From the NCBI GenBank assembly GCA_964393815.1, contig CAYMUP010000005.1, forward strand, positions 1 through 41,873: DNA of 41,873 nucleotides, written 5' to 3'. Of the stretch, positions 1 to 7,986 are shown in pieces. Numbering within the stretch: the first letter of the stretch is position 1; the number at the start of each line of letters is the position of its first letter. The notes under the pieces are model-generated. The model searched no databases and had not been told where the DNA came from. It saw only the letters and a list, made by a program, of their open reading frames with translations. Source of the DNA: JAGXIT01 sp964393815 (GTDB lineage: Bacteria > Patescibacteriota > Saccharimonadia > Saccharimonadales > UBA4665). The position numbers and the translations under genes are program-made.

Positions 1-36
1 AGAGGGTCGGGGGTTCGAGTCCCTCATCACCCACCA
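1..36 (+). tRNA. tRNA 3' end (partial, isotype not determined)
   Basis: Only the T-arm and acceptor 3' strand are in the window. The T-loop TTCGAGT (14-20) is closed by GGGGG/CCCTC, followed by ATCACCC, discriminator A and an encoded CCA at 34-36. The anticodon lies outside the window, so the isotype cannot be named. Confidence 0.85.
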
Positions 37-77
37 AACTAAAAAAGCCTATTCAATTTGAATAGGCTTTTTTAGTT
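37..77 (+). terminator. Intrinsic terminator of the tRNA
   Basis: A near-perfect 19-20 bp inverted repeat starts directly after the CCA: an A-rich left arm with AAGCCTATTC and a right arm with GAATAGGCTTTTTT. It is symmetric, so it could act on both strands. Its position fits termination of the tRNA transcript. Confidence 0.85.
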
Positions 78-263
78 GCATAAAAAGACACCTTTTAACA
101 CCGAACACTGCTTGCGGTGTCAAGGCTTCTCGAGAATGCCCTACGTACCTACGAGATGAGCAAAAGATATTAACACGCGTATGTTGCGCCACCTTTCATG
201 CGAGTCTCAAAGATACGAAACCATTTGATGCGCTTAGGTTACACCAATAATGCTTGTATTAAG

Positions 264-291
264 TTGACCAGAAGATATTCTGGTGTACTAT
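264..291 (+). promoter_or_regulatory. Promoter with a palindromic operator in its spacer
   Basis: A -35-like TTGACC (264-269) and a -10-like TACTAT (286-291) are 16 nt apart. The palindrome ACCAGAA-GATA-TTCTGGT (267-284, 7-bp arms) fills the spacer and overlaps the -35 box. That is the expected place for a repressor site. The regulator is not identifiable here. Confidence 0.5.
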
Positions 292-328
292 ATACTTAGT
301 TTTAAGCACAAGCCCTAAGGAAAGAAAT

Positions 329-1534
329 ATGAAAAAATTACAAACATCAGGGTACAGCCACCATTTTCTTCTACCTGTTATTGCGATCTTAGCCGTGGGT
401 CTTATCGGTGCAATAACGCTTCAAGCATCAAATGCAGCGACTCCTACGAATAACAGTAGAGAAATAAAAGGACGTTCTTCTGCGTGGCCCGTTACGACCG
501 TTGATGTCACTAGCACCCTTCGCAGTGGTATTTACGGTCGTAAGTTTAGAGGAGACGGAGCTGAGACCCTACGATTCAAAAATGGCTACAGTGTTATTTT
601 ACTTGGCGATGCATTTGTGCGCAAAGACGACACTGTCCCTGTAGCATATCAAGAGGCCAACGAACAGCAGCCGTATATGATGCGCAATAACATGATCACA
701 GTAAGTCCAAAAGGTGTAGTACGAAGTGCAGTGAGCAGCAAGGCTTTACTCGCGCAGAAGTCATTTATTGATGTGCCTACTTCTGCGTTACGTACAGGTG
801 GCAAGAATTTCTACTGGCCTATGGCTTCTGCTGTCGATAACAGTACGAGGGGTAAGGGCCGTACATTTTATGTAGTTTGGGGGCAATTTTTTACTCCTGA
901 CACTAATCCGAGTGCATTTGAACGCGTTGGCAGTAAGATAGGCGTGTACTATGTCACTGATAAGGGTACTCTGCAGTTCAAGCGTTTTATCGCAACACCA
1001 TCACATAGTGCCAATAAGCCAATTTGGTGGGGCTCAGGCTACGCGATAGATGCAACTTGGATGTATATATATGGCTCAAACAAGCCTGACGGAGAATACA
1101 TATGGGGGCATGATCACTATTTGGCTCGCGTAAAGATCGCTGAAGTTGCTTCACTCAGCAAATGGCGCTTTTGGAATGGTTCTAATTGGACGAGTAAGCA
1201 GACCGACGCAGCAGTCGTTATACCAAACAGCCAGGGCGTAGAAGCTCGCTTTAGAATTCGCCGGGTGACTGGCCAGCCAGGATATACTTTCATATATAAA
1301 AAATATTCTCTCGTTGGCGATGGAGTATACCGAGCGACGAGCAACCTTCCGCAGGGCTCATGGTCGTTTGAGACAACACCACTAACAACAATCGCTAAGT
1401 TAAATAGCACTGATTATACATATTGCGCCTATGAAATCCCGCTAAGCAATGGTAGTTACGGCGCAGTCATTAGCCATGGAAATAGTGTCTGGGGCACGCC
1501 AGAAGATCAAGTTGGCGTCTTCCCTATGTGGTAG
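329..1534 (+). CDS. Secreted propeller-like protein (DUF4185/DUF5005-like)
   Basis: A 401-residue exported protein. The N-terminus has a short basic and His-containing stretch, a hydrophobic core at about residues 14-32 (LLPVIAILAVGLIGAITL) and an Ala-rich cleavage region (ASNAA). The mature part is rich in Trp, Tyr and Gly and shows repeated strand-turn patterns such as YSVILLGDAFV, FYVVWGQFF, WMYIYGSNKP and YGAVISHGNSVWGTP. This is what secreted five-bladed propeller proteins of the DUF4185/DUF5005 type look like. That family call is by general resemblance only; no catalytic residue is assigned. An AAGGAAAG ribosome site lies 7-8 nt before the ATG. The gene is monocistronic and convergent with the next gene; the promoter carries an operator-like palindrome. 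Confidence 0.6.
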   Translation: MKKLQTSGYSHHFLLPVIAILAVGLIGAITLQASNAATPTNNSREIKGRSSAWPVTTVDVTSTLRSGIYGRKFRGDGAETLRFKNGYSVILLGDAFVRKDDTVPVAYQEANEQQPYMMRNNMITVSPKGVVRSAVSSKALLAQKSFIDVPTSALRTGGKNFYWPMASAVDNSTRGKGRTFYVVWGQFFTPDTNPSAFERVGSKIGVYYVTDKGTLQFKRFIATPSHSANKPIWWGSGYAIDATWMYIYGSNKPDGEYIWGHDHYLARVKIAEVASLSKWRFWNGSNWTSKQTDAAVVIPNSQGVEARFRIRRVTGQPGYTFIYKKYSLVGDGVYRATSNLPQGSWSFETTPLTTIAKLNSTDYTYCAYEIPLSNGSYGAVISHGNSVWGTPEDQVGVFPMW

Positions 1535-1559
1535 TAGATGCTTAAGAGAACTAGATTGG

Positions 1560-1868
1560 TTAGAGTTTTGCCCGCCGTTTTTTGCCCCTTCGGAACCCGC
1601 GGGCGAAACTTCTGTTAGTCATAGCACGTCGTTGAGCATAGGAGCTGAGACCTCGAAAAGCAACTACTGCCCAAACAATATTCAGCACCACACTTACGTA
1701 GGCGTGCTTCTGCCACGTGTAAAAAAACAAAATAAGTGACGCAATTACATTATCGAGCTCATACAAAGGAGACGACACTTTCCACTTATTATTGTTGACA
1801 CGCCAAAAAGCAAATAGTAGCAAAACACCCCCGACTAGACCCAAGTAATCGATTGGTTCCCACTGCAT
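1560..1868 (-). CDS. Small membrane protein, CBU_0592-like
   Basis: 102 residues with three hydrophobic segments (about 8-25, 40-54 and 56-73) and a very basic C-terminal tail (RRGKKRRAKL). The segment SSPLYELDNVIASLILFF matches the pattern of the CBU_0592 membrane family, where a polar Tyr-Glu-x-x-Asn motif sits between helices 1 and 2. It begins 2 nt after the stop of the upstream FAD oxidase, so the two are almost certainly cotranscribed and perhaps translationally coupled. The function of the family is unknown; membrane location is clear from the sequence. Confidence 0.6.
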   Translation of the reverse strand: MQWEPIDYLGLVGGVLLLFAFWRVNNNKWKVSSPLYELDNVIASLILFFYTWQKHAYVSVVLNIVWAVVAFRGLSSYAQRRAMTNRSFARGFRRGKKRRAKL

Positions 1869-1870
1869 GT

Positions 1871-3508
1871 TTACGATTTTGGTAGATGTTTATAAAGTCT
1901 GTCTAAGCTGTAGCTTGCCCTAATGAGTGGTTTTACGAGGTCGGTGGTCACATTGACTTTAACGCCAGGATTTAGAAAGTTAAAGGGGTCAAAAAGCGCT
2001 TTTACTTTTCTAAATAGCGCATAGGCGTCAACGCCGTATGCCTCAGCAAGATAAGGGCCTCTGAGTCGTCCGTCACCGCGGCTAGCGGTGAGCGAACCAC
2101 CATGTTCAATAACAAGCTTGTTATATTGACCAAGCAATCGGAAAGCCTTTTGCCTTTCTCCCAGCTGCTCTAGATCCAAAAAAGGCTGTGCGTGAACCAT
2201 ACCATCACCTACAGAGCCCCACAGCGCAACCTGCAACTTATTGTCGGCAAACAGCTTATAGACGCCAGCCACAAATGTAGGAAGCTGCTGGATAGGCACG
2301 ATTCCGTCGTCTATCAGAGGTACGGCCTTTAGCCTTCCTTCGGAGTGGCTTATCAGTACTGAGCTTGCGGCGCGAATCTTTCGAAGAGCGGCCTGTTCAA
2401 GGGGGTCATCGGCAACAATAAGTTTTTCAGCATCATTACCGATAAGTTTGGTGAGTTCTTTAATTCCTTTTTTGCGGTGACGTTCTGTACTATCGTCAAA
2501 CTCAAAAAGCAGGACAATTTTGGGCAGTGGATGAGGCAAGACATTCTTTAGGAGATTAGGATTCAGCTTGGAAACTAGCTCTAAGAGGTGATAATCAACC
2601 ATCTCTACTGCGCTCGGCTGCAACTTACTGTGCTGAACGGCTTGCACTGCAGCCAGCGCTGACTCAAGGCTATGAAACGACGCCATGATAAGATGTGTCT
2701 CGGGATTATATTCAAGTGTGTCAAAGGTGATTTCCGTAACGGTGCCCAGCGTCCCCTGGCTCCCTAAAAATAATGGGGTTAAGTCAAAACTACCATCTCG
2801 ATGTTTTACGTCCGCGAGGTTGTAACCAGAAGTGTTTCGACTGACATGACGTACTGAGCTACTGACAGTTTCCGCATTTTCTTCAAGAAGTGCGTCTAGC
2901 TTACGGTAAATATCCCCCTCGAAGGTGCTGAGACCCATTTTTTTGCCTAGCTCGCGCTTTGTGAGGCGCTTCGTTGTAATCACTTCACCATTTGCAAGGA
3001 CCACTCGGAGAGAACGAACCTGTGCGGCAGTGGTGCCGTACTTGTACGATCTCTCACCCGAGGCATTATTGCCGACAGCCCCACCTACGGTACTAAACTC
3101 GAGGCTACTTGGGTACGAGGGTACATAGCGCTCATGGGTGTGGAGTGTTTGTTGGAGTCGTCCAAAATTCAGCCCTGGTTCTACGACCGCTCGACCACTT
3201 TTTAGGTCAAGCTCTACAATCCTATTCATGTGCGCAGGAAATACCATCATAACACCGCTCCCGATAGCGGCGCCACTGGTATCAGTGCCGGCGCCACGCG
3301 GCGTCAATGGAATGACTCGGCCACGTTCGGCTAATTGCCACAAGAAACGGGTTGTCTTACGAACATCGTGTTCGTTTGCAGGGTAGACCACAATAGAAGG
3401 CTCTACGGAAAATATGCTGTGGTCGGTCGAAAAGTGCCTTAGCGCATCTTTACTCGTCGAAACCTCGCCTAGTAAATGCTCCTGAAGATACTGTGCAACC
3501 TTACTCAT
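1871..3508 (-). CDS. FAD-linked oxidase, GlcD / D-lactate dehydrogenase type
   Basis: 545 residues in two domains. Residues about 35-220 are a PCMH-type FAD-binding domain (PRGAGTDTSGAAIGSGVMM; TVGGAVGNNASGERSYKYG). The C-terminal half is the FAD-oxidase C domain (ALWGSVGDGMVHAQPF; IEHGGSLTASRGDGRLRGPY) ending in FDPFNFLNPGVK. In this family the conserved His and Arg of the C domain help bind a 2-hydroxyacid, so the likely role is oxidation of D-lactate or a similar acid. The 4Fe-4S/CCG extension found in larger relatives is absent, so the electron acceptor is not evident. It leads a two-gene unit with the CBU_0592-like membrane protein, which may tether or serve it. Substrate is inferred only at family level. 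Confidence 0.8.
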   Translation of the reverse strand: MSKVAQYLQEHLLGEVSTSKDALRHFSTDHSIFSVEPSIVVYPANEHDVRKTTRFLWQLAERGRVIPLTPRGAGTDTSGAAIGSGVMMVFPAHMNRIVELDLKSGRAVVEPGLNFGRLQQTLHTHERYVPSYPSSLEFSTVGGAVGNNASGERSYKYGTTAAQVRSLRVVLANGEVITTKRLTKRELGKKMGLSTFEGDIYRKLDALLEENAETVSSSVRHVSRNTSGYNLADVKHRDGSFDLTPLFLGSQGTLGTVTEITFDTLEYNPETHLIMASFHSLESALAAVQAVQHSKLQPSAVEMVDYHLLELVSKLNPNLLKNVLPHPLPKIVLLFEFDDSTERHRKKGIKELTKLIGNDAEKLIVADDPLEQAALRKIRAASSVLISHSEGRLKAVPLIDDGIVPIQQLPTFVAGVYKLFADNKLQVALWGSVGDGMVHAQPFLDLEQLGERQKAFRLLGQYNKLVIEHGGSLTASRGDGRLRGPYLAEAYGVDAYALFRKVKALFDPFNFLNPGVKVNVTTDLVKPLIRASYSLDRLYKHLPKS

Positions 3509-3625
3509 CTACTTGTAGCCTACCCTTTCCATGTTTCTCTTGTCTATTTCCCATGATAGCACACTAACCGTAAGCACTATCACACTTAGATCGGTAACTG
3601 GTTTATTATGACTGACGTAGGCTAA

Positions 3626-4192
3626 TTAAAAATTCATGTTTCTGTAATACCATGTAGCAAGAAATTCAGCTCCGCAAGGCCCCATAAAAACGGCTGGAGA
3701 ATCAGGGTAAAAATACTCTAAATTTAGGTAGCAGTTTTTCACGCCATTTGCATAGCGGTAAATGAAAACCGCCGGTACGCCGCCAAGAGTTTTATATTCA
3801 AGACGAAAACGTTGGTTTTGATCCACAGAGTCACATGTAACCATTTCTGCTGGAAAACCTCTGCTGCCTTCATATGGCTTAGCGGAAATGCATTTTCCTG
3901 ATAGTGAGTTTTTAAACTGTACCGTAGGCCCGGCCGCTACTCTTATCACACGCCAGTTCGCTTTGTCCTTTACCACTGTAGAGGTAGGGTGAGCCGGATC
4001 TACTATAGTCTTAAATACGGGCTCGGTACTACCGGCGTAGCCAGTTTGCAGGTAGCGGTCACTGCCACGAGTATTTTGCCAAAGCTGCGCGAATGGCACA
4101 GTCGCCTCTGCCTCGTTGGGATCTGGGCCTGGAACTTCTTGTGCGAGAGCAGTTGCAGGTGATAACGCTACCACTCCCAAACTACCTAGCAT
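3626..4192 (-). CDS. Secreted beta-trefoil-like protein with disrupted start
   Basis: From the in-frame ATG at 4192 the product is 188 residues and begins inside a signal peptide (LGSLGVVALSPATALA, then QEVPGP). The mature part has four Cys and a ricin-type trefoil flavour (SLSGKCISAK; QNQRFRLEY, a QxW-like position; NGVKNCYLNLEY), so a carbohydrate- or ligand-binding role is plausible. The same frame stays open upstream to about 4297 and reads KSACRTNTKRAFFWLL just before this ATG, which is a classic basic n-region plus hydrophobic start. A strong ribosome site (GGAGGGG, 4254-4260) and ATGATG (4251-4246) lie one frame off; adding one base near 4243 would join them. Either the gene has a 1-nt deletion (or sequencing error), or a 19-codon leader ending in TAATG couples translation to 4192. 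Confidence 0.6.
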   Translation of the reverse strand: MLGSLGVVALSPATALAQEVPGPDPNEAEATVPFAQLWQNTRGSDRYLQTGYAGSTEPVFKTIVDPAHPTSTVVKDKANWRVIRVAAGPTVQFKNSLSGKCISAKPYEGSRGFPAEMVTCDSVDQNQRFRLEYKTLGGVPAVFIYRYANGVKNCYLNLEYFYPDSPAVFMGPCGAEFLATWYYRNMNF

Positions 4193-4340
4193 TAGTAACC
4201 AGAAAAAGGCTCGTTTTGTGTTTGTACGACAGGCGCTTTTAGACTCATCATTTCCCCTCCTTAGATTAAGTCTAAATAGTATTCCTGCCGTGTATAGCTG
4301 TCAACCAGCTAGCATCAGTTTTGCGGAAAATGGTACGACC

Positions 4341-4370
4341 CCAAAATAAAAACGAGGTGAAACTCACCTC
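4341..4370 (-). terminator. Intrinsic terminator, minus strand
   Basis: The stem GAGGTGA (4354-4360) / TCACCTC (4364-4370) has a 3-nt loop. Read on the minus strand it is followed by GTTTTTATTTT. It would stop transcripts coming from the right. Confidence 0.7.
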
Positions 4371-4529
4371 TTAAAAAACACAATCCCAGGTGAAAACCTC
4401 TTCAATCTTCGCTCAAGAATTCCTGGCGCCCATAAGGTTACTGTTGTTGAACCCGATGTACTACACGGATTGTATCAGTTGCTAAGCAATTATGGCACCT
4501 ATCGAGATAGCCTAGAGCGTCTCAAGTAA
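4350..4529 (+). pseudogene. Possible C-terminal gene remnant
   Basis: A frame without an ATG, GTG or TTG start is open from 4350 and ends at TAA 4527-4529. Its second half reads like protein (IPGAHKVTVVEPDVLHGLYQ, then a Tyr/Arg/Leu-rich end). It looks like the tail of a decayed gene at the left edge of the accessory region. No family is recognised, and chance is possible for 59 codons. Confidence 0.25.
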
Positions 4530-4585
4530 ACTCTACGCAATCTCATAAAGCCAGATAGCGTCCTCAATAACAGCTTTATCTAGCG

Positions 4586-4591
4586 TATAAT
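4586..4591 (+). promoter_or_regulatory. -10 box 9 nt before the ATG (leaderless)
   Basis: A consensus TATAAT ends 9 nt upstream of the ATG at 4601, so transcription should start at or just before the start codon. There is no room for a ribosome site. Confidence 0.5.
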
Positions 4592-4600
4592 AACGGTATT

Positions 4601-4759
4601 ATGAGCGACACCGATAGTACACCGCAGGAAACGCCACAGGCTCCAGTAGAGCCAACACCTCCACCAGCACCAGAGCCAAAAGTCAGCCAGCCCGAACGGG
4701 TATCATTTGACCCTAATGGCGATAGGTATATACGTACCGACCCGAGCGGCGACGAGTAG
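4601..4759 (+). CDS. Small Pro/Glu-rich protein
   Basis: 52 codons from ATG to TAG. The first half is acidic and proline-rich (TPQETPQAPVEPTPPPAPEP). The second half ends RYIRTDPSGDE. No signal peptide, membrane segment or Cys is present. A perfect -10 hexamer 9 nt upstream and a stop 2 nt short of the convergent neighbour's stop support a real gene. Low-complexity disordered protein; no function can be assigned. Confidence 0.45.
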   Translation: MSDTDSTPQETPQAPVEPTPPPAPEPKVSQPERVSFDPNGDRYIRTDPSGDE

Positions 4760-4761
4760 GA

Positions 4762-5700
4762 CTAATTAACCTTGTTTTGAACACTACCGCTAAGAAAGCT
4801 TGTTAAGTTGCCAATGAAAATTTCTTGCTTAGCAATACGTGCCTCGTCGGTAATAAACCCGATTGCAGGGTATCTTACGACGTTCGTAAAATCTTTAATC
4901 TTGGCGAACTCCTCTGGAGGCATTTCGTCTGGGTGGTCAAACACAAAGGTAATGTCGTTTTTAGCTAGTCGTTCCGCTAGAGCGTCGGTGTCAATAACTG
5001 ACGGTGGTACGGTGCTGATGAGTACACTACCGCTAGGGATTAGCTCGATATTATCGGCATTTAGTAACTTGGCGGTGTCCTCGGTTTCGGCAACGTTTAT
5101 AGAGATAATATCGTTATTAGCAAGCAGGTCGCTTAGACTTTCTTGGTATGTAAACGGGCTATCTTTTTTGCTGCGAGACCAATAACTTACGTTGGCACCA
5201 AAGCCACTAGCAAGTTCTGCAACCCGATTACCAATGTTACCCAAGCCAACGACAGCAAACTTACTATCTTTAAGCTCTCGAGCTTTAATGCCCGTAAAGT
5301 CGTAGTTGTCAGCATTGGCACGTCGCAAGCCCTCTGCAATGCCACGTATCTCGTGCAATATAGCAGCGATAGTAAACTCCGCAACTGCCTCAGTGCTGTA
5401 ACCGCCTAAGTTACAAACAACTATGCCACGTTCAGCGGCAGTCTCAAGGTCAACCGTACCATAGGCGGTTGCAAGTATGTTTATTAACTTGAGATTTGGA
5501 GCAGCGTCAATTATGTCCTTACCGATTGGCACTTGAAAACCGAGAAAGAGAACATCGGCGTCCTTTAGTTCCTCAACCAAACTAGGGTCGTCTCGCTCAA
5601 GCGACACTTTCGTTTCTACTATGCCGTCAATCTCGTCCCAATACTTTTGGTCAAAGTGAGAGTTTGCTATCTTGATTAAAACTGCTTTCTTAAATGCCAT
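4762..5700 (-). CDS. D-2-hydroxyacid dehydrogenase homologue lacking catalytic residues
   Basis: 312 residues from the ATG at 5700. This start is preferred over the ATG at 5715 because GGAGGAG, an ideal ribosome site, lies between them 6 nt before 5700. The fold is clear: a flavodoxin-like catalytic domain, then a Rossmann domain (FAVVGLGNIGNRVAELA) at about 140-260. The family's catalytic Arg lies in an NxARG-type motif; here that stretch is LISTVPPSVIDTDAL, with Pro at the Arg site. The catalytic His of the PHIG motif is replaced in RYPAIGFITDEA by Ala. The protein can probably still bind NAD(H) but should not perform the standard 2-hydroxyacid oxidation. A TACAAT -10 box (5725-5730) lies upstream. 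It may be a pseudoenzyme or have a changed reaction. Confidence 0.75.
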   Translation of the reverse strand: MAFKKAVLIKIANSHFDQKYWDEIDGIVETKVSLERDDPSLVEELKDADVLFLGFQVPIGKDIIDAAPNLKLINILATAYGTVDLETAAERGIVVCNLGGYSTEAVAEFTIAAILHEIRGIAEGLRRANADNYDFTGIKARELKDSKFAVVGLGNIGNRVAELASGFGANVSYWSRSKKDSPFTYQESLSDLLANNDIISINVAETEDTAKLLNADNIELIPSGSVLISTVPPSVIDTDALAERLAKNDITFVFDHPDEMPPEEFAKIKDFTNVVRYPAIGFITDEARIAKQEIFIGNLTSFLSGSVQNKVN

Positions 5701-5766
5701 AATTTGCTCCTCCATATAGTCCTTATTGTATCACTCTATAAGCCCCCCTACCCGTTAGGGTCGAAC

Positions 5767-5820
5767 TTTTGAAAGCAAGTGTAAAAGTACGGCTTACCTA
5801 CATTTTTACCGCTTTCAAAA
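5767..5820. repeat. Long hairpin between divergent genes
   Basis: A 10-bp outer stem TTTTGAAAGC / GCTTTCAAAA (5767-5776, 5811-5820) encloses an inner A/T stem (about 5781-5788 with 5802-5809). It lies between the dehydrogenase homologue and the methyltransferase, and its T-flanks fit a bidirectional terminator or a cruciform. Confidence 0.5.
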
Positions 5821-5846
5821 AATACTTTATTTTCGACATTTGACCC

Positions 5847-5940
5847 AACAATTGCTAACAGGGTTAAGCACGAAATTATCGCCCAACAAATAATAGCAGC
5901 ATTAACAGGGGTAAAGTTGTTATATTTGTTAGCAATTGTT
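5847..5940. repeat. 14-bp inverted repeat ending at the methyltransferase promoter
   Basis: AACAATTGCTAACA (5847-5860) and its exact complement TGTTAGCAATTGTT (5927-5940) are 66 nt apart. The right arm ends 3 nt before the -10 box at 5944. Paired operators bound by one regulator with DNA looping would fit. A related string, GTTGTTAGCAAACAAT, is seen near 7757-7772. Confidence 0.45.
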
Positions 5941-5943
5941 TGT

Positions 5944-5949
5944 TATACT
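5944..5949 (+). promoter_or_regulatory. -10 box 8 nt before the ATG (leaderless)
   Basis: TATACT ends 8 nt before the ATG at 5958. No ribosome site is present in the gap (TAACAGAG). Confidence 0.5.
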
Positions 5950-5957
5950 TAACAGAG

Positions 5958-6794
5958 ATGAGTAACACAAAACAAGTTAAAGAATACTATCACACTCGTG
6001 AATCACGCATAGGCTATATGCTTTTTTTGAGAGGTGCCAAGCATTTCGGATACTACGATAAGGGTGACTTGCCTATTGGCTTTCAGAGAGCGTTACGGAA
6101 AATGGAGCGAAATATTGGCAACGCACTAGGTTTGAGACGAGGTGCAAAAGTGCTCGACGCAGGTTGCGGTATGGGAATTGTGTCTCGTAATCTTGCAAGG
6201 TGGTACGGGTACGATATTACGGGCATTGACCTGCTCGATTTCAACCTACAGAAAGCAGAGAGTGAGGCTAAAAAGCCTGAAAATAGCGATTTAAAACTCC
6301 GTTATCTCGAAATGGACTACCACAAGCTCAAGTTCACAGATAAGACGTTTAGCGGTGTATATACAACTGAAACTTTTGTACACGCTAGTGACCCCGAGAA
6401 AGTGCTCAAAGAGTTCTACCGTGTACTCAAACCAAAAGGTAGACTCGTGCAACTTGAATACTCTCACGACCCCTATAGTGAAATGTCGGCAAAGGATAAA
6501 GAGACGTTCAAGTTCGTGAATAAGCTGGCGGCAATGCCAGCATTTGATAGGTTTGAGCACGGTGTTCACGAGAAGCTATTAGAAAACGCTGGTTTTGCTG
6601 TAGTATCGAACACTAACCATATGAAAAATATTGAACCAATGCTGTTTTGGTTTATGTTTTTTGCGTGGCTACCAGTTAAGGCTATTAGATTATTCGGCAA
6701 GGAAAAGCGGTTTGTAAATGCCATATCCGCTGTTGATTTTTGGCGACTCCGAAACAAAATACAGGTAAAAATTATCGTTGCACAAAAGCCTTAG
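5958..6794 (+). CDS. Class I SAM-dependent methyltransferase (sterol-MT/UbiE-like)
   Basis: 278 residues. Motif I is VLDAGCGMGIVSRNLA at about residues 65-80, with the acidic end of strand 2 in DITGIDLLDFNL and motif II/III features in VYTTETFVHASDPEKVLKEF and RVLKPKGRLVQLEY. This order and the Thr-Glu-Thr after strand 4 resemble small-molecule C- or O-methyltransferases of the sterol/tocopherol type. A hydrophobic segment near the C-terminus (MLFWFMFFAWLPVKAI) suggests contact with the membrane or a lipid substrate. The start at 5958 is chosen over an in-frame TTG at 5940, because the -10 box overlaps that TTG region. The gene is alone and has an operator-like inverted repeat upstream. Substrate unknown. 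Confidence 0.75.
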   Translation: MSNTKQVKEYYHTRESRIGYMLFLRGAKHFGYYDKGDLPIGFQRALRKMERNIGNALGLRRGAKVLDAGCGMGIVSRNLARWYGYDITGIDLLDFNLQKAESEAKKPENSDLKLRYLEMDYHKLKFTDKTFSGVYTTETFVHASDPEKVLKEFYRVLKPKGRLVQLEYSHDPYSEMSAKDKETFKFVNKLAAMPAFDRFEHGVHEKLLENAGFAVVSNTNHMKNIEPMLFWFMFFAWLPVKAIRLFGKEKRFVNAISAVDFWRLRNKIQVKIIVAQKP

Positions 6795-6855
6795 CCCTCT
6801 ATTCAGTCCGTTTGTTGCATATACCAAAAAACAGTTGAACCCATAAGTTAGACGG

Positions 6856-6861
6856 TATAAT
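6856..6861 (+). promoter_or_regulatory. -10 box 7 nt before the ATG (leaderless)
   Basis: TATAAT ends 7 nt before the ATG at 6869. Confidence 0.5.
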
Positions 6862-6868
6862 TACAACT

Positions 6869-7384
6869 ATGGCAAGTGAGAAAAAGACAAAGCGTAAACA
6901 CCAGCGTATACCCGTCAGCCAAGAACAGCTACGCAAGACACAGGCGATAGTAGACGCTAGTCTTAAAGATAACCCCGATATGTTCAACTTGCCCGTGAGT
7001 AAGCATAGCGTCGAGTTACTAACAGACTATTTTGTTAAAACCAAAGCCGACACAACTCGCATACTACCGAAAGAGAAACGTCGTTATGTTATCTACTGTC
7101 GTAAATCTACCGACGACGAAAGTAAGCAAGTCCGCTCACTCGACGACCAAGAAAAAGAGTGTTTAGAGCTCGCCGAACAGCTCGATATAAAAGTACGAAA
7201 AGAGGACATCTTTAGAGAAAGTGCCTCAGCCAAAAAGTCAGGTAAACGCCCGATATTCGACCATATCATAGAGGGCTTTCAGACAAACAAATATCACGGC
7301 TTACTAACGTGGTCGCCCGACCGCTTGTCTCGCAATATGAAAGAGGGTGGCGAGATTATCGAGCTAGTCGATGCCAACCCGTAA
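6869..7384 (+). pseudogene. Serine recombinase, N-terminal fragment
   Basis: 171 codons. After a charged 70-residue N-terminal extension comes a resolvase catalytic domain with the nucleophile region YVIYCRKSTDD (Ser80), the helper motif VRSLDDQEKECLELA and the second active-site block LTWSPDRLSRN. Homology stops at EIIELVD (about 7368), followed by three codons and TAA. The rest of the catalytic domain, the recombinase DNA-binding domain and the first half of the zinc ribbon are missing. The C-terminal piece at 10240-10908 may belong to the same ancestral gene, which would mean that about 2.9 kb of cargo replaced roughly 200 codons. It cannot be active alone. It keeps a -10 box 7 nt before its ATG. 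Confidence 0.8.
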
Positions 7385-7712
7385 GCAGTTTGTTGAACTC
7401 GTCAATTCGTATCTTAAAATTGCCACTACGACGCAAGATTTGGTCGAGGAGGACGCTGTATACAACGAGGTTGTGTTGAACCTCCAAGTTAGAGATGATG
7501 TCGTATCTGTTATAAAGCTAAATCCACCATATGATTTAATGGTGGATTTAGAGAAAATTACGTTTGGTGCGGAACCCGCACATAACTTTGAACTACTGAG
7601 CAGTATAGCTGATTGGTTGTTTTCCAACAAAATTGCGGACGCTTTTCGGCTTCCTCAGCTTGATACAGAAAGTATCAGATTACAGAGGTTACAGCCTAGT
7701 TACACTTACTAG
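7371..7712 (+). CDS. Hypothetical protein at the recombinase breakpoint
   Basis: 113 residues, overlapping the end of the recombinase fragment by 14 nt in another frame. The composition is acidic with mixed helix and strand (KQFVELVNSYLKIATTTQDL; LQVRDDVVSVIKLNPPYD; LLSSIADWLFSNKIADAF). No Cys, signal peptide or membrane segment is present. Because the recombinase homology ends where this gene starts, its own 5' end may be missing and translation may depend on the upstream fragment. No ribosome site is seen before the ATG. Family not recognised. Confidence 0.5.
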   Translation: MPTRKQFVELVNSYLKIATTTQDLVEEDAVYNEVVLNLQVRDDVVSVIKLNPPYDLMVDLEKITFGAEPAHNFELLSSIADWLFSNKIADAFRLPQLDTESIRLQRLQPSYTY

Positions 7713-7986
7713 AGTTATATTTACTAGAGTAAGGTTTGAACCGTAGCCAACAATATAGTTGTTAGCAAACAATGACAGTTGTTGGATTAGGACATATGCT
7801 TTAGGTCATAGCGATACTACCCCCCCTGTGCTTAGAGCCTCCAAAACTGGAAAGGTCGTAAACGCACATACTACCTAAATAGTTACCGATGTCAAAAAAA
7901 TGGTTTGTTTTTCTTGTTGGCAAAGTACAAAAATAGGCTAGTTCAATAAGCTTCTTGCCTCTATAGTGTCGTAAAACAAAATATGG
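7713..7986. other. Non-coding stretch before the attenuated operon
   Basis: No gene is seen. TTACTAGAGT occurs twice (7706-7715 and 7721-7730). A run of seven C lies near 7821-7830, and a GTTGTTAGCA string resembles the inverted repeat at 5927-5940. The 3' part leads into the promoter at 7987. Confidence 0.5.
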
